A DNA stretch of 64,000 bases from Paracoccus sp. TOH (GCF_030388245.1 NZ_CP098362.1:496001-560000); one strand, 5' to 3'. Counted from the first letter of the stretch, positions 18,719 to 27,309 are shown. Translations and numbers: made by a program. Notes: generated by a model from the sequence alone, not told the origin.

Positions 18719-19794
18719 CCCGGCCTTGCGCCGCCGCCTTCGCCATCCCTGGCGACATCGCCACGCTGACCGGCGGCTATATCTATGAACGCCGGCTGCT
18801 GGAGGGGCTGCGCGCCCTGGGCCACGACATGCGCCACCTGCATCTGCCCGCCGGTTTCCCCGACCCGACCCCGGCCGAGATGGCGGCAGCCGTAACGGTG
18901 CTGGCGGCCGAAGACCGGCCGCTGATCATCGACGGGCTGGTCTTCGGCGCCATCGACACGGCCGGCCTTGCCCGGGTCCGCGCCCCCGTCGTGGCGATGA
19001 TCCACCACCCGTTGGCGATGGAGACCGGGCTCGACCCGGCGCGGCGCGCGCATCTCTACCGGACCGAGCGCGACAACCTGCAACTGGCGCGGCATGTTCT
19101 GGTCCCCAGCCGCCATGCCCGCGCCATGCTGACCAAGCGCTACGACGTGCCCGCCGAGCGCATCACCATCGCCCGGCCGGGGGTGGATCCGGCGCGGCTT
19201 GCCCCGTCGCCGGCCAACCCGCCGCTGATCCTGTCGGTGGGCATCCTGCATCCGCGCAAGGGCCACGACCTGCTGCTGACCGCGCTGGCGGAATTGGCCG
19301 ATCTGGACTGGCGGGCGGTGATCGTCGGCAATCCCTGGGACCGGGCCCATGCCGCCGCGCTGGCCCGGCAACTGGCCGAAAGCCCGGTCGCGAACCGGGT
19401 CACGCTGGCGGGGCGGGTCGATGCCGGTCGGCTGGAGCGGCTTTACGCGAGGGCCTCGATCTTCGCGCTCGCGACGCGATACGAGGGTCACGGGCTGGTC
19501 TTTGACGAGGCCCTGGCGCATGGCTTGCCGATCGTCAGCTGCGCGACCGGTGCCGTCCCCGACACCGTGCCCGCCGCCGCGGGGCTGCTGGTGCCGGCCG
19601 AGGATCCGCCGGCCTTCGCCGCCGCGCTGCGCCGCCTGCTGGGCGACGCGCCGCTGCGGGCGCGGATGGGCGATGCGGCAGCCCGGGCCGGTGCCGCCCT
19701 GCCCGGCTGGACGGCAACTGCGGCCACAGCCAGCCGCGTGCTGCAAGACCTTGCCGCGCCGCGATCCCGTCCCGCCGCCCGCCCCCGGCGCTGA
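18715..19794 (+). CDS. Glycosyltransferase family 4 protein
   Basis: A 359-residue GT-B fold enzyme. The acceptor half begins with a GGYIYERRLLEGLRALGHD motif. The donor half contains GILHPRKGHDLLLTAL, the hinge, and the GT4 signature ATRYEGHGLVFDEALAHGLPIV with its E-x7-E pair (Glu of YEG and of DEALAHG). A cytoplasmic or membrane-associated retaining transferase using an NDP-sugar. It starts 4 nt inside the permease gene, so it belongs to the same operon as the phosphatidyltransferase and phosphatase-superfamily enzyme. A glycolipid or glycosylated head-group product is possible but unproven. Confidence 0.85.
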   Translation: MTRPCAAAFAIPGDIATLTGGYIYERRLLEGLRALGHDMRHLHLPAGFPDPTPAEMAAAVTVLAAEDRPLIIDGLVFGAIDTAGLARVRAPVVAMIHHPLAMETGLDPARRAHLYRTERDNLQLARHVLVPSRHARAMLTKRYDVPAERITIARPGVDPARLAPSPANPPLILSVGILHPRKGHDLLLTALAELADLDWRAVIVGNPWDRAHAAALARQLAESPVANRVTLAGRVDAGRLERLYARASIFALATRYEGHGLVFDEALAHGLPIVSCATGAVPDTVPAAAGLLVPAEDPPAFAAALRRLLGDAPLRARMGDAAARAGAALPGWTATAATASRVLQDLAAPRSRPAARPRR

Positions 19795-19923
19795 AGGCAG
19801 GATGCTGCCAAGCCGCGCAGACCTATCGGCGGATTGCCGCGGCCGGCCGGGGCGGGGCGTGGGCGCGGCCGCGAAACACGATAAGGTTGCAACGTCTGTC
19901 ACCGTTTCACCCAAGGTTCCGCC

Positions 19924-21189
19924 ATGTCCTTTGCATCCGCGCACGAGCGCTATTTCGCCAGCCTGGTCAACCAGTCGCGCCGGGCCGAGGGCCTGCCGGC
20001 CCTGGCGCTGGAAAAGCGCCTGAACGATTCGGCCGAGAGCCACAGCCGCTGGATGCTGAACACCGACGTGTTTTCGCATACCGGACGCAACGGCTCGTCC
20101 TCGCGCGAGCGGATGGAGGCGGCGGGCTTCGACCTGGCCGGGGCCTGGATGACCGCCGAGAACATCGCCTATGTCAGCATCCAGGGCGAAGCCGACCTGC
20201 GCGACGAGATCCGGCAACTGCACCAGAACCTGATGAACAGCCCCGGCCACCGCGCCAACATCCTGAGCGACGCGGCCTTCGTCGGCATCGGGCTCGAGGT
20301 TGGCTATCTCGAGCTTGGCGGCCGCCAGTACAAGGTGCTGATGGCGACGCAGAACTTCGCCGACACCGACGGGCCGGTGCGCGTCGATACCGGCACCTTC
20401 ATGCGGGTCGCCAATCCGGGCGCCGACCTGTCGCTGCAAAGCCGCGCCGACTGGCTGGAGGACTTCGACGGCAAGGTCTTCGTCACCCCCGGTCCGGCGC
20501 AGAACACGCCGCGCGCCGACGATTACCGGCTGACGGCCCGGAACGACATGGCCATGGCCGGGAACGGCAACGACTGGATGGACGGCAAGGCCGGCCACGA
20601 CACGCTGAACGGGGCGGCCGGCAATGACCGCATCCTGGGCGCCGACGGCTTCGATTCCCTGTTCGGCGGGCTGGGCCATGACACGTTGCAGGGCGGGAAC
20701 GGCAACGACACCCTGGCCGGCGCCGACGGCAACGACCAGCTGCGGGGCGAGGTCGGCAACGACCTGCTGCGCGGCGGCACCGGCCAGGACACCATGCTGG
20801 GCGGGCTGGGCGCCGACCTGCTGGATGGCGGTGCCGGCGATGACTGGCTGCGCGGCGAGCTCGGCAATGACCGGCTGCTGGGCGGGGCTGGCCGCGACAC
20901 GCTGCATGGCGGCCAGGGCAATGACCTGCTGAACGGCGGCGCCGGGGCGGATGCCTTCGTCTTCCAGGACGGGCACGGCGCCGATACGATCAACGGCTAC
21001 CAGCGCGGCCTCGACCGGCTGCTGATCGACGATGCGCTGCTGGATGCGAACCCGGCCGCCTTCATCCGCGATCACATGCGCAAGACCGCGACCGGCGTGG
21101 TCATCGACTTCGGCGATGGCGACCGGATCGTCGTCAACGGTCAGGGCCTGACCGTCGCCGGCCTGGCGGACGACATTTTCGCGATCTGA
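19924..21189 (+). CDS. CAP-domain (SCP/PR-1-like) protein with C-terminal RTX repeats
   Basis: A 421-residue secreted protein. Residues 1-147 form a CAP domain: His40 (AESHSRW), FSHTGRNG (His52), the AENIAY glutamate (Glu80) and NSPGHRANIL (His109) are the usual cleft residues. Residues about 212-344 are nonapeptide RTX repeats of GGxGxDxL type. The last 75 residues are a probable type I secretion signal region. There is no N-terminal signal peptide, as expected for type I secretion, but no ABC/HlyD/TolC secretion genes adjoin it. Role unknown: adhesion, lipid binding or hydrolysis have been suggested for bacterial CAP proteins. Confidence 0.88.
   Translation: MSFASAHERYFASLVNQSRRAEGLPALALEKRLNDSAESHSRWMLNTDVFSHTGRNGSSSRERMEAAGFDLAGAWMTAENIAYVSIQGEADLRDEIRQLHQNLMNSPGHRANILSDAAFVGIGLEVGYLELGGRQYKVLMATQNFADTDGPVRVDTGTFMRVANPGADLSLQSRADWLEDFDGKVFVTPGPAQNTPRADDYRLTARNDMAMAGNGNDWMDGKAGHDTLNGAAGNDRILGADGFDSLFGGLGHDTLQGGNGNDTLAGADGNDQLRGEVGNDLLRGGTGQDTMLGGLGADLLDGGAGDDWLRGELGNDRLLGGAGRDTLHGGQGNDLLNGGAGADAFVFQDGHGADTINGYQRGLDRLLIDDALLDANPAAFIRDHMRKTATGVVIDFGDGDRIVVNGQGLTVAGLADDIFAI
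20557..20955 (+). repeat. Coding RTX calcium-binding repeats
   Basis: About fourteen 27-nt units encode GGxGNDxLx nonapeptides (protein residues about 212-344). In the extracellular, calcium-rich environment they would fold into a parallel beta-roll. Imperfect units diverge at variable positions but keep the Gly-Asp framework, indicating selection on the protein. Confidence 0.85.
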
Positions 21190-21303
21190 CCGGCCCCGCC
21201 GGCGGCCCGCAGAAAAACCCGGATGGCGGGGAACATTTTTCGCGATGCCGCATCCAATCCGGTATGAGCCCGACCAGCGGGCTCGGATCGGAAAGGACAA
21301 GAC

Positions 21304-21714
21304 ATGCGCATCATCGCCCCCGTTCTGCTGGGCTCGCTGGCCGCCGCCGGCATGGCGCTGGCCCAGGACGCCGCCCTCACCGCACCGCCCGCCGCCCCCT
21401 TCGCCAAGGTCAGCACCCTGGTCACCCTGCCGGATTTCATCCCCGGCCTCGGCACGCTCTATGTCGATCCGGCCAGCCTGCCGGCAGGGCCGTTTCTGGG
21501 CTACGACCATGACGGCCGGCTTTCGGCCACCATCTACATGGTGCCGATCGAGGATCTGACCGCCGGCAAGGCCTTCGACAAGCTCGCGGTCGGAACCGAC
21601 AGCGTGGCCGGCGTCGATATCTATTACAATGCCGGCCATCCGGGCGTGGAAAAGCCCCATGCCCATGTGGTGCTGTTCCACGACGCCGACGCCCGCGCCC
21701 GGCTGGCGAAATGA
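21304..21714 (+). CDS. Small secreted protein of unknown function, coupled to a cupredoxin gene
   Basis: A 136-residue protein with a signal peptide (cleavage after MALA, about residue 20). I do not recognise the family firmly. The mature part is short and beta-like, ending in a His-rich stretch YNAGHPGVEKPHAHVVLFHDAD that could bind metal. GGAAAGGAC precedes the ATG. The stop overlaps the start of the cupredoxin gene (ATGA), so both are probably made together. Copper handling is an inference from that neighbour and the histidines. Confidence 0.7.
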   Translation: MRIIAPVLLGSLAAAGMALAQDAALTAPPAAPFAKVSTLVTLPDFIPGLGTLYVDPASLPAGPFLGYDHDGRLSATIYMVPIEDLTAGKAFDKLAVGTDSVAGVDIYYNAGHPGVEKPHAHVVLFHDADARARLAK

Positions 21715-22235
21715 GGCTGTCGCGCCGCCATCTTCTGGCCCTGGGCGGCGGCCTGGCCGCCCTGGCAGGCGGCGCCGGCGCCGCCGGCCCGCCCATCGAG
21801 ATCGCCATGCGCGGCAGCGCGCGCGGCGAAAGGGTCTGGTTCTCGCCCCGGGGCCTGGCGGTGGTGCCCGGAACGACCCTGCGTTTCGTGAACCGCGATC
21901 CCGGCAACAGCCATACCAGCACCGCCTATCACCCGGCGCTTTTCGATCGCCAGCGCCGGATTCCGGCGGCGGCGCGGCCGTGGGACAGCGGTTTGCTGTT
22001 GCCGGATCAAGCTTTCCAGATCACCCTGACCCTGCCCGGCGTCTATGACCATTACTGCCAGCCGCACGAGATGGCGGCGATGGTCGGGCGGATCGTGGTG
22101 GGCCGGCCCGGCGATCCCGGCTGGGAAGGCCCGGCTCCGGACAGCGAGGATCTGATGCCCGAGGTGCTGGCGGCATTTCCCCCGGTCGACGCCATCCTGG
22201 CCGCCGGCCGGGTCGAGGCGGAGGGCGCGGCATGA
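21711..22235 (+). CDS. TAT-exported cupredoxin (plastocyanin/azurin-like)
   Basis: A 174-residue protein with a twin-arginine signal (SRRHLLALGGGLAALAGG) and one cupredoxin domain. Type 1 copper ligands are all visible: His68 in GNSHTS, then Cys116, His119 and Met124 in the YDHYCQPHEMAAM loop. A periplasmic electron carrier or copper-binding protein. TAT export fits folding with cofactor in the cytoplasm. After the domain comes a short acidic C-terminal extension (about 140-174). The gene overlaps both neighbours by 4 nt, linking it to a secreted protein and an ECF sigma factor. Confidence 0.85.
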   Translation: MRLSRRHLLALGGGLAALAGGAGAAGPPIEIAMRGSARGERVWFSPRGLAVVPGTTLRFVNRDPGNSHTSTAYHPALFDRQRRIPAAARPWDSGLLLPDQAFQITLTLPGVYDHYCQPHEMAAMVGRIVVGRPGDPGWEGPAPDSEDLMPEVLAAFPPVDAILAAGRVEAEGAA

Positions 22236-22915
22236 TCCGCGCCCGCCCGCTGGCCGCCGCGCCGGACGACCCGGACTGGCAGCTGGTCGCGGCGGCCCGG
22301 GCCGGGGACGAGGCCGCCATCCGCGAGCTGGTGCGCCGCATGAACCCGCGGCTGTTTCGCATCGCCCGCGGCATCCTGCCCTCGGACGCCGAGGCCGAGG
22401 AAGCGGTGCAGGACGCCTATCTGGCCGCCTTCACCCATCTGGACAGCTTTCGCGGCGAGGCGCGGTTTTCCACCTGGATCAGCCGCATCGCCATCAATGC
22501 CGCGCGGATGCAGGCCCGCCGCCCGCGCCCCGACAGGGACCATGCCCCGGTGAACGACGACCTTGCCGCCTCGGCCGATGTGCTGGCCTTTCCCGGCGCC
22601 GAAACCGCCGAGACCGACGTGGCCCGCCACCAGGTCCGCGCCCTGCTGGAGGAGACGCTGGCCCGCCTGCCGCCCGAGTTGCGGCTGCCCTTCCTGCTGC
22701 ACGAGGTCGAGGGCCAGCCGGTGCTGGCCATCGCCCATGATCTGGGGCTGAACCCGATCACCGTGCGCACCCGGCTGTTCCGCGCTCGGCGGCAGTTGCG
22801 CCGAGCGCTGGAGGTCCGGCTGCGCGGCGGCTTCGACGCGGTCTTTCCCTTCGACGGCGCGCGCTGCGCCCGGATGGCGGATCGCGTGATCGTGGCCTTG
22901 CGCGGCCGGCCGTGA
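22232..22915 (+). CDS. ECF-type RNA polymerase sigma factor
   Basis: A 227-residue sigma factor. Region 2 is at about 20-95 (PSDAEAEEAVQDAYLAAFTHLDSFRGEARFSTWISRIAIN) and region 4 at about 140-195 (LPPELRLPFLLHEVEGQPVLAIAHDLGLNPITVRTRLFRARR). It is translationally coupled to the cupredoxin gene upstream. No anti-sigma gene (zinc-binding or one-helix membrane type) is visible on either side; the next gene, 38 nt away, is convergent and unrelated. The C-terminal tail FPFDGARCARMADRV carries one cysteine. Target genes unknown. Confidence 0.88.
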   Translation: MIRARPLAAAPDDPDWQLVAAARAGDEAAIRELVRRMNPRLFRIARGILPSDAEAEEAVQDAYLAAFTHLDSFRGEARFSTWISRIAINAARMQARRPRPDRDHAPVNDDLAASADVLAFPGAETAETDVARHQVRALLEETLARLPPELRLPFLLHEVEGQPVLAIAHDLGLNPITVRTRLFRARRQLRRALEVRLRGGFDAVFPFDGARCARMADRVIVALRGRP

Positions 22916-22953
22916 CCGCCGCGCCCCGGCCGAGGCCGGCAGCAAGGCCGCGT

Positions 22954-24003
22954 TCAGTCCTCGCTGGCGGCGTCGGCCGGGTTGACCATGGCGTCCAGGA
23001 TCGCCGGCAGGTCGATGGTTCCGACCAGCCCGCCATCCGCGTCGCGGACCTGCGCCTCGGACACGCCGGCCTTGGTCATGCGGCGCGCCACCAGGTCCAG
23101 CTTCGAGCGCGCCTTGACCGTGAAGCCGGGCAGCTCGCCCCCCTCGGCGGCGGGCGCGGCGATGGTCTGCGCCTCGATGATGCGGCCGCGGTTCACCTCG
23201 CGCACGAATTCGGCGATGTAGTCGTTGGCCGGGCGCAGCACGATGTCCTGGCCGGTGCCGACCTGCTCCATGGCGCCGTCGCGCAGGATGGCGATCTTGT
23301 CGCCCAGCCGCAGCGCCTCGTCGAGGTCATGGGTGATGAAGATGATGGTCTTGCGCAGCTCCTGCTGCAATTCCAGCAGGATCGCCTGCATGTCCATGCG
23401 GATCAGCGGGTCCAGCGCCGAGAAGGCCTCGTCCATCAGCAGAATCTCGGCATCGTTGGTCAGCGCCCGCGCCAGCCCGACGCGCTGCTGCATGCCGCCG
23501 GAAAGCTGGCGGGGATAATAGTCCTCGTAGCCCTGCAGGCCGACGCGGCCGATCCAGTGCCGGGCGCGGTCCTCGGCCTCGGCGATGCCCCGGACGTTCA
23601 GCCCATAGGCGGCATTGCGCAGCACCGTGCGATGCGGCAGCAGCGCGAATTTCTGGAACACCATCGCCGTCTTCTGCCGCCGGAAATCGCGCAGCTGCGC
23701 CGGCGTCATCGTCACCACGTCCTGCCCGTCATACAGCACCTGCCCCGCCGTCGGCCGGATCAGCCCGTTGATGTGGCGGATCAGCGTCGATTTGCCCGAG
23801 CCCGACAGCCCCATGATCACGGTGATCCGGCCATGCGGGATGGTCAGGTTGATGTCCTGCAGGCCCAGGACGTGATTGTGCCGGTCGTTCAGCTCGGCCT
23901 TGCCCAGCCCGGCCTTGACCGCCTCGACATGGCGGGCCGCCTCGGGGCCGAAGATCTTGTAGAGGTCGCGGATCTCGATGTCGTGCTTGCCTGCTTCGGT
24001 CAT
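22954..24003 (-). CDS. proV: Glycine betaine/proline-type ABC importer ATPase with CBS region
   Basis: A 349-residue ATPase of the quaternary-amine group. It begins with the typical KIFGPEAARHVEAVKAGLGKAEL extension, then Walker A GLSGSGKST (about 70), Q-loop FQKFALLPHRTV, signature LSGGMQQRVGLARAL and Walker B ILLMDEAFSALDPLIR. The C-terminal part (about 285-349) is a single CBS-like segment, where ProV and OpuAA carry two for ionic-strength sensing. The start overlaps the permease stop by 4 nt. Imports betaine, proline betaine, choline or a related osmoprotectant. Confidence 0.9.
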   Translation of the reverse strand: MTEAGKHDIEIRDLYKIFGPEAARHVEAVKAGLGKAELNDRHNHVLGLQDINLTIPHGRITVIMGLSGSGKSTLIRHINGLIRPTAGQVLYDGQDVVTMTPAQLRDFRRQKTAMVFQKFALLPHRTVLRNAAYGLNVRGIAEAEDRARHWIGRVGLQGYEDYYPRQLSGGMQQRVGLARALTNDAEILLMDEAFSALDPLIRMDMQAILLELQQELRKTIIFITHDLDEALRLGDKIAILRDGAMEQVGTGQDIVLRPANDYIAEFVREVNRGRIIEAQTIAAPAAEGGELPGFTVKARSKLDLVARRMTKAGVSEAQVRDADGGLVGTIDLPAILDAMVNPADAASED

Positions 24004-24881
24004 TTGCCGGCCTCCGCGTGCTTTTGCAGCCGCTTGCCATAGGCTTGCGTGGTGCGGTCCATGATGATGGCGATGGCGACGATGGCCAGCCCGTTCATCA
24101 CCCCCATGGTGAAATATTGCTGGTTGATCGCCTGCAGCACCGGCTGGCCCAGGCCGCGCACCCCGATCATCGAGGCGACCACGACCATGGCGAGGCTCAT
24201 CATGATGGTCTGGTTCACCCCGGCCATGATCGTCGGCAGCGCCAGCGGCAGCTGCACCTCTCGCAGCTTCTGCCAGCTGGACGAGCCGAAGGCCTCGGCC
24301 GCCTCCAGCACGTCGGGCGCCACCTGCCGGATGCCCAGATTGGTCAGCCGGATCACCGGCGGGATGGCATAGATCACCACCGCGATCACCCCCGGCACCT
24401 TGCCCAGGCCGAAGATCATCACCACCGGGATCAGGTAGACGAAGCTCGGCATGGTCTGCATCATGTCGAGGATCGGCGTCACCAGCCCGTTCATGCGGTT
24501 CGATTGCGCCATCAGGATGCCGACGGGAATGCCCAGCACCACCGCGACCAGGGTGCAGACCGCAACCATGGCGATGGTGCGCATCGTGTCCTCCCACATG
24601 CCGAAATAGCCGACGACCAGCAGCGCCAGCACCGCTCCCAGCGCGATCCTCCAGCTGCGGCTGGCCAGCCAGATCGCCACCGCCAGCACCGCCAGCACCG
24701 CCACCCAGGGCGAGCGGATCAGCAGGTTCTCGATGAAGGTCAGCAGGCTTTGCAGGGGCGCGAACAGCGCCTCGAGCGTGTCGCCCCAGGCGCGGGTGAA
24801 GTCGCGGAAGGCGCCGTCGACGGTCTGGCGCATGGCGCGCAGGCTGCCGCGGCTCATTTCCGGGAAGCGGATCAGGTCCAT
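24000..24881 (-). CDS. proW: Glycine betaine/proline-type ABC importer permease
   Basis: A 293-residue inner-membrane subunit with about six helices. After a soluble N-terminal stretch (about 1-40) it shows IPVGILMAQSNRMNGLVTPILDMMQTMPSFVYLIPVVMIFGLGKVPGV, diagnostic of ProW/OpuAB, and the coupling loop AEAFGSSSWQKLREVQLPLALPTI. Second gene of the minus-strand operon, 75 nt downstream of the binding-protein gene. Confidence 0.93.
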   Translation of the reverse strand: MDLIRFPEMSRGSLRAMRQTVDGAFRDFTRAWGDTLEALFAPLQSLLTFIENLLIRSPWVAVLAVLAVAIWLASRSWRIALGAVLALLVVGYFGMWEDTMRTIAMVAVCTLVAVVLGIPVGILMAQSNRMNGLVTPILDMMQTMPSFVYLIPVVMIFGLGKVPGVIAVVIYAIPPVIRLTNLGIRQVAPDVLEAAEAFGSSSWQKLREVQLPLALPTIMAGVNQTIMMSLAMVVVASMIGVRGLGQPVLQAINQQYFTMGVMNGLAIVAIAIIMDRTTQAYGKRLQKHAEAGK

Positions 24882-24956
24882 GTCTTTCGTCCTTTGGAAA
24901 TGGAAAGGGGCAAGGCCGCGACCCGCGACCTTGCCCGTCAGGCGCGATGGCGCGGC

Positions 24957-25952
24957 TTACAGCGCCGCCTTGACCTTCTCGGCCACCTCGGCGGGAACCC
25001 ACTCGGTCCAGACATCCTCGCGGGTTTCGAGGAATTCATAGGCGGCGTCCTCGTTGCTGGCCTGGTTCTCGGCCATCCAGGCCAGCATGGCGTTCACCGT
25101 CTCGTTGCTCCAGGCGCGGGTCTCGACATAGTCCATGGCCACGCCGGCCTTGTCGGCGAATTCCTTCGTCACGGCGGTATAGACATCCGAGACCGGCCAT
25201 TCCGTCACCTGCGGATCGGCGCAATCGGGCTTGACCATGCATTCGTCCCAGCGTTCGCGGTCGAGCCCGGCCTCGAGATCCAGCCGGGTCATGTCATACT
25301 GGCCCAGGATGGCCGTCGGCGCCCAGTAATAGCCCAGCCAGCCCTCTTTGCGGTTGAAGGCCCGCGCGATCGAACCGTCCAGCGCCGCGGCCGAGCCGGA
25401 ATCGACCAGCTCGAAGCCCTTTTCCTTGGCGCCCGAACCCAGGAACTGGTTGCGGTTGATGGCCTGGCAGGCCCAGCCCGAAGGGCAGCCGAACCAGGCG
25501 CCCTTGCTGTCATCCTCGGCGCCGGGGAACAGCTCGGGGTGTTCCAGCGCGTCCTTGAGCGTGCGGATGTCGTGCTCTTCGGCCAGCCAGGTCGGCACCC
25601 AGATGCCCTCGACGCCGCCATCGGACAGGATCTTCGAGGCGATGACGATGCGCCCCTCGGCCACCGCCTGGTCGAGCGGCTCCTTGACGGCATTGACCCA
25701 AAGCTCGGGCGCCATGTCCGGCTCGGCCTTTTCGTTCATCGAGGCGAAGGTCGGCATGGTATCGCCCACCACCAAGGCCACGTCGCAGCCATAGCCTTCC
25801 TCGAGGATGATCTTGTCGACCCAGGCCGCCAGCCCGGCCGAGGCCCAGTTCATCTCGGCCACGGTGATGCTGCCGCATTCCTCCTCCTCCGCCAGCGCGG
25901 GTGCGGCCAGTGCGAAAAAGGCAAGCGAGGTCGAAGCAAGAAATCTGCCCAT
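24957..25952 (-). CDS. proX: Glycine betaine/proline-type ABC importer binding protein
   Basis: A 331-residue periplasmic protein with a signal peptide (cleavage after LAAPALA). Its sequence, including the opening ITVAEMNWASAGLAAWVDKIIL, multiple tryptophans (for an aromatic cage around a quaternary amine) and WLGYYWAPTAILGQYDM, is typical of ProX/OpuAC. It carries several cysteines, at least two of which may form disulfides. Start at 25952 is supported by GGAG about 10 nt upstream. A sigma-70-like promoter lies about 140 nt upstream. The ligand may be betaine, choline or proline betaine. Confidence 0.9.
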   Translation of the reverse strand: MGRFLASTSLAFFALAAPALAEEEECGSITVAEMNWASAGLAAWVDKIILEEGYGCDVALVVGDTMPTFASMNEKAEPDMAPELWVNAVKEPLDQAVAEGRIVIASKILSDGGVEGIWVPTWLAEEHDIRTLKDALEHPELFPGAEDDSKGAWFGCPSGWACQAINRNQFLGSGAKEKGFELVDSGSAAALDGSIARAFNRKEGWLGYYWAPTAILGQYDMTRLDLEAGLDRERWDECMVKPDCADPQVTEWPVSDVYTAVTKEFADKAGVAMDYVETRAWSNETVNAMLAWMAENQASNEDAAYEFLETREDVWTEWVPAEVAEKVKAAL

Positions 25953-26445
25953 TAAACGATATCTCCGGATTGTCAGCGCGCCGGCGCAAGGCGGCGCAAG
26001 GGGGGGCGAAACCGACCGGCGCTGGATGCCGGTCACCTCCGCGGGTCTGTCGCGACCCTGTTGCATGGAATGGGGCAAGGCCCCGATTTCGAGGCGGTCA
26101 GTATACAGTCCCGCGGGAAAAGTTCAAATCCCTGCCGGCATTTGGCCGGATCAGTGCGCGCCGGGCCGCATGCGGGGCGGCGCGAGGCGGGGCGGGATCC
26201 AGCCCGAAAGGCCCTTGTTCGGCGGCCTGGTCCCGGGGGTCAGAACGGTCGGGACGGGCCGGATCGTGCAGGCCCGTCCATGCCCCGGCGCACCCTGCTG
26301 CGGGCGGTCCGGCATGGCGCCGGGGATCGCCAGACCAGCCGCCGCAAGCGCGCCGCCGCGCCAGGTGGCGGCGACCGGCGGGAACATCCCGCCGCCATGC
26401 CGGTTGATCCGGCGCAGGCCCGAAGCGCTTGGGAGGGAAAGGCCA
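25953..26445. other. Intergenic region between divergent proX and udgX
   Basis: About 490 nt without a supported gene. It contains the minus-strand promoter described at 26100-26127 and a GC-rich stretch (26150-26420) in which all open frames look like shadows. Promoter for udgX not identifiable; GGGAGGGAAA at 26431-26440 is its ribosome-binding site. Confidence 0.5.
26100..26127 (-). promoter_or_regulatory. Sigma-70-like promoter of proXWV operon
   Basis: On the minus strand, TTGAAC (26122-26127), a 16-nt spacer and TATACT (26100-26105). The spacer includes the palindrome CCCGCGGG. It is the best consensus match I found in the window and points at proX, with an expected leader of about 140 nt. 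Confidence 0.7.
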
Positions 26446-27054
26446 ATGTCGGATGCAGAGGTCGTGGCGGACTCGCTCGGCGCGCTGGCCGAGGCCGAGA
26501 CCGCCTGCACGCGCTGCCCGCTCTATCGAAACGCGACGCAGGTGGTGCCGGGCGAGGGACACCGGCAGGCGCGGATGATGGTGGTCGGCGAACAACCCGG
26601 CGACAAGGAAGATCTGGCGGGGCGGCCCTTTGTCGGCCCGGCCGGGCGGCTGTTCGACCAGGTTCTGGCCGAGGCCGGCATTCCCCGCGACCGGATCTTC
26701 GTCACCAATGCCGTCAAGCATTTCAAGTTCGAGCCGCGCGGCAAGCGGCGCCTGCACCGCAGCCCGAATGCCGGCGAGATCGACCGCTGCAGATGGTGGC
26801 TGGGCCAGGAACTCAAGCTGGTCGCGCCGGCGGTGCTGGTGGCGATGGGGGCGTCCGCGCTGCGCAGCCTGCTGGGCCGGCCGGCCACTATCGCCTCGCT
26901 GCGCGGCGCCATCCGCGAGATCGAGGGCGGCACACCGCTGATCGCGACGATCCATCCCTCGCTGTTGCTGCGTCTCCGCGATGCCGAAGCGCGGGACCGG
27001 GAAAGGGCGCAGTTCATGGCCGACCTGCAGCGCGCCTGGCAGCTGACAGGGTGA
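26446..27054 (+). CDS. udgX: UdgX-type uracil-DNA glycosylase
   Basis: A 202-residue DNA-repair enzyme of the family 4-like UdgX group. Motif A is GEQPGDKEDLAGRPFVGPAGRLF (Glu49, Gln50). The insertion GKRRLHRSPNAGE is the UdgX-specific loop, in which His104 corresponds to the histidine that forms a covalent bond with uracil-excised DNA in Mycobacterium smegmatis UdgX. IHPS (His170) is the second active-site motif. Cys21, Cys24 and Cys115, possibly with His92, are placed to hold an iron-sulfur cluster; the fourth ligand is inference. ATG fixed by GGGAGGG. The gene stands alone. Confidence 0.88.
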   Translation: MSDAEVVADSLGALAEAETACTRCPLYRNATQVVPGEGHRQARMMVVGEQPGDKEDLAGRPFVGPAGRLFDQVLAEAGIPRDRIFVTNAVKHFKFEPRGKRRLHRSPNAGEIDRCRWWLGQELKLVAPAVLVAMGASALRSLLGRPATIASLRGAIREIEGGTPLIATIHPSLLLRLRDAEARDRERAQFMADLQRAWQLTG

Positions 27055-27150
27055 ACCGCCGCTGCGGCGCCGTCGGCGCCGGCAGGTCGGCGGGGGCGGC
27101 CGGGACGCGCCCGGGGCCATCGACCGGATCGGAAAACGGAAGAATAAGCC

Positions 27151-27309
27151 ATGCGCTGGCTGCTCGCGACCGGCGGGGTGCCGCTTGCTATCCGGGTGCC
27201 TTTCCGTCGGCGCGATCGACCGTGACGGCGGGAAGATGGGGCAGGACAGCGCCAATCCCCTTTCCGGCAGGAACAGGCCGGGGCGGCCCGGAGCCCGGAA
27301 ACCGCTGCC
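27151..27309 (+). pseudogene. Possible frameshifted small lipoprotein gene
   Basis: ATG at 27151, preceded by CGGAAGA, opens MRWLLATGGVP in one frame. One base further on, the +1 frame continues LLSGCLSVGAIDRDGG, a good lipobox. Removing one base near 27184 would join them into a lipoprotein signal peptide. As it stands, the first frame ends after 24 codons. The remainder runs into the 3' end of the opposite hydrolase gene. It may be a true pseudogene, a sequencing error or chance; I recognise no family. Confidence 0.3.

Noticed and set aside
20557..20955. Periodic repeats considered as a non-coding tandem array
   Set aside because: The 27-nt period and Gly/Asp framework are explained by RTX nonapeptides in the CAP-RTX protein.
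24018..25955. Long plus-strand frame opposite the proXWV operon
   Set aside because: Its translation is repetitive His/Gln/Arg sequence, and the minus-strand genes carry clear transporter motifs.
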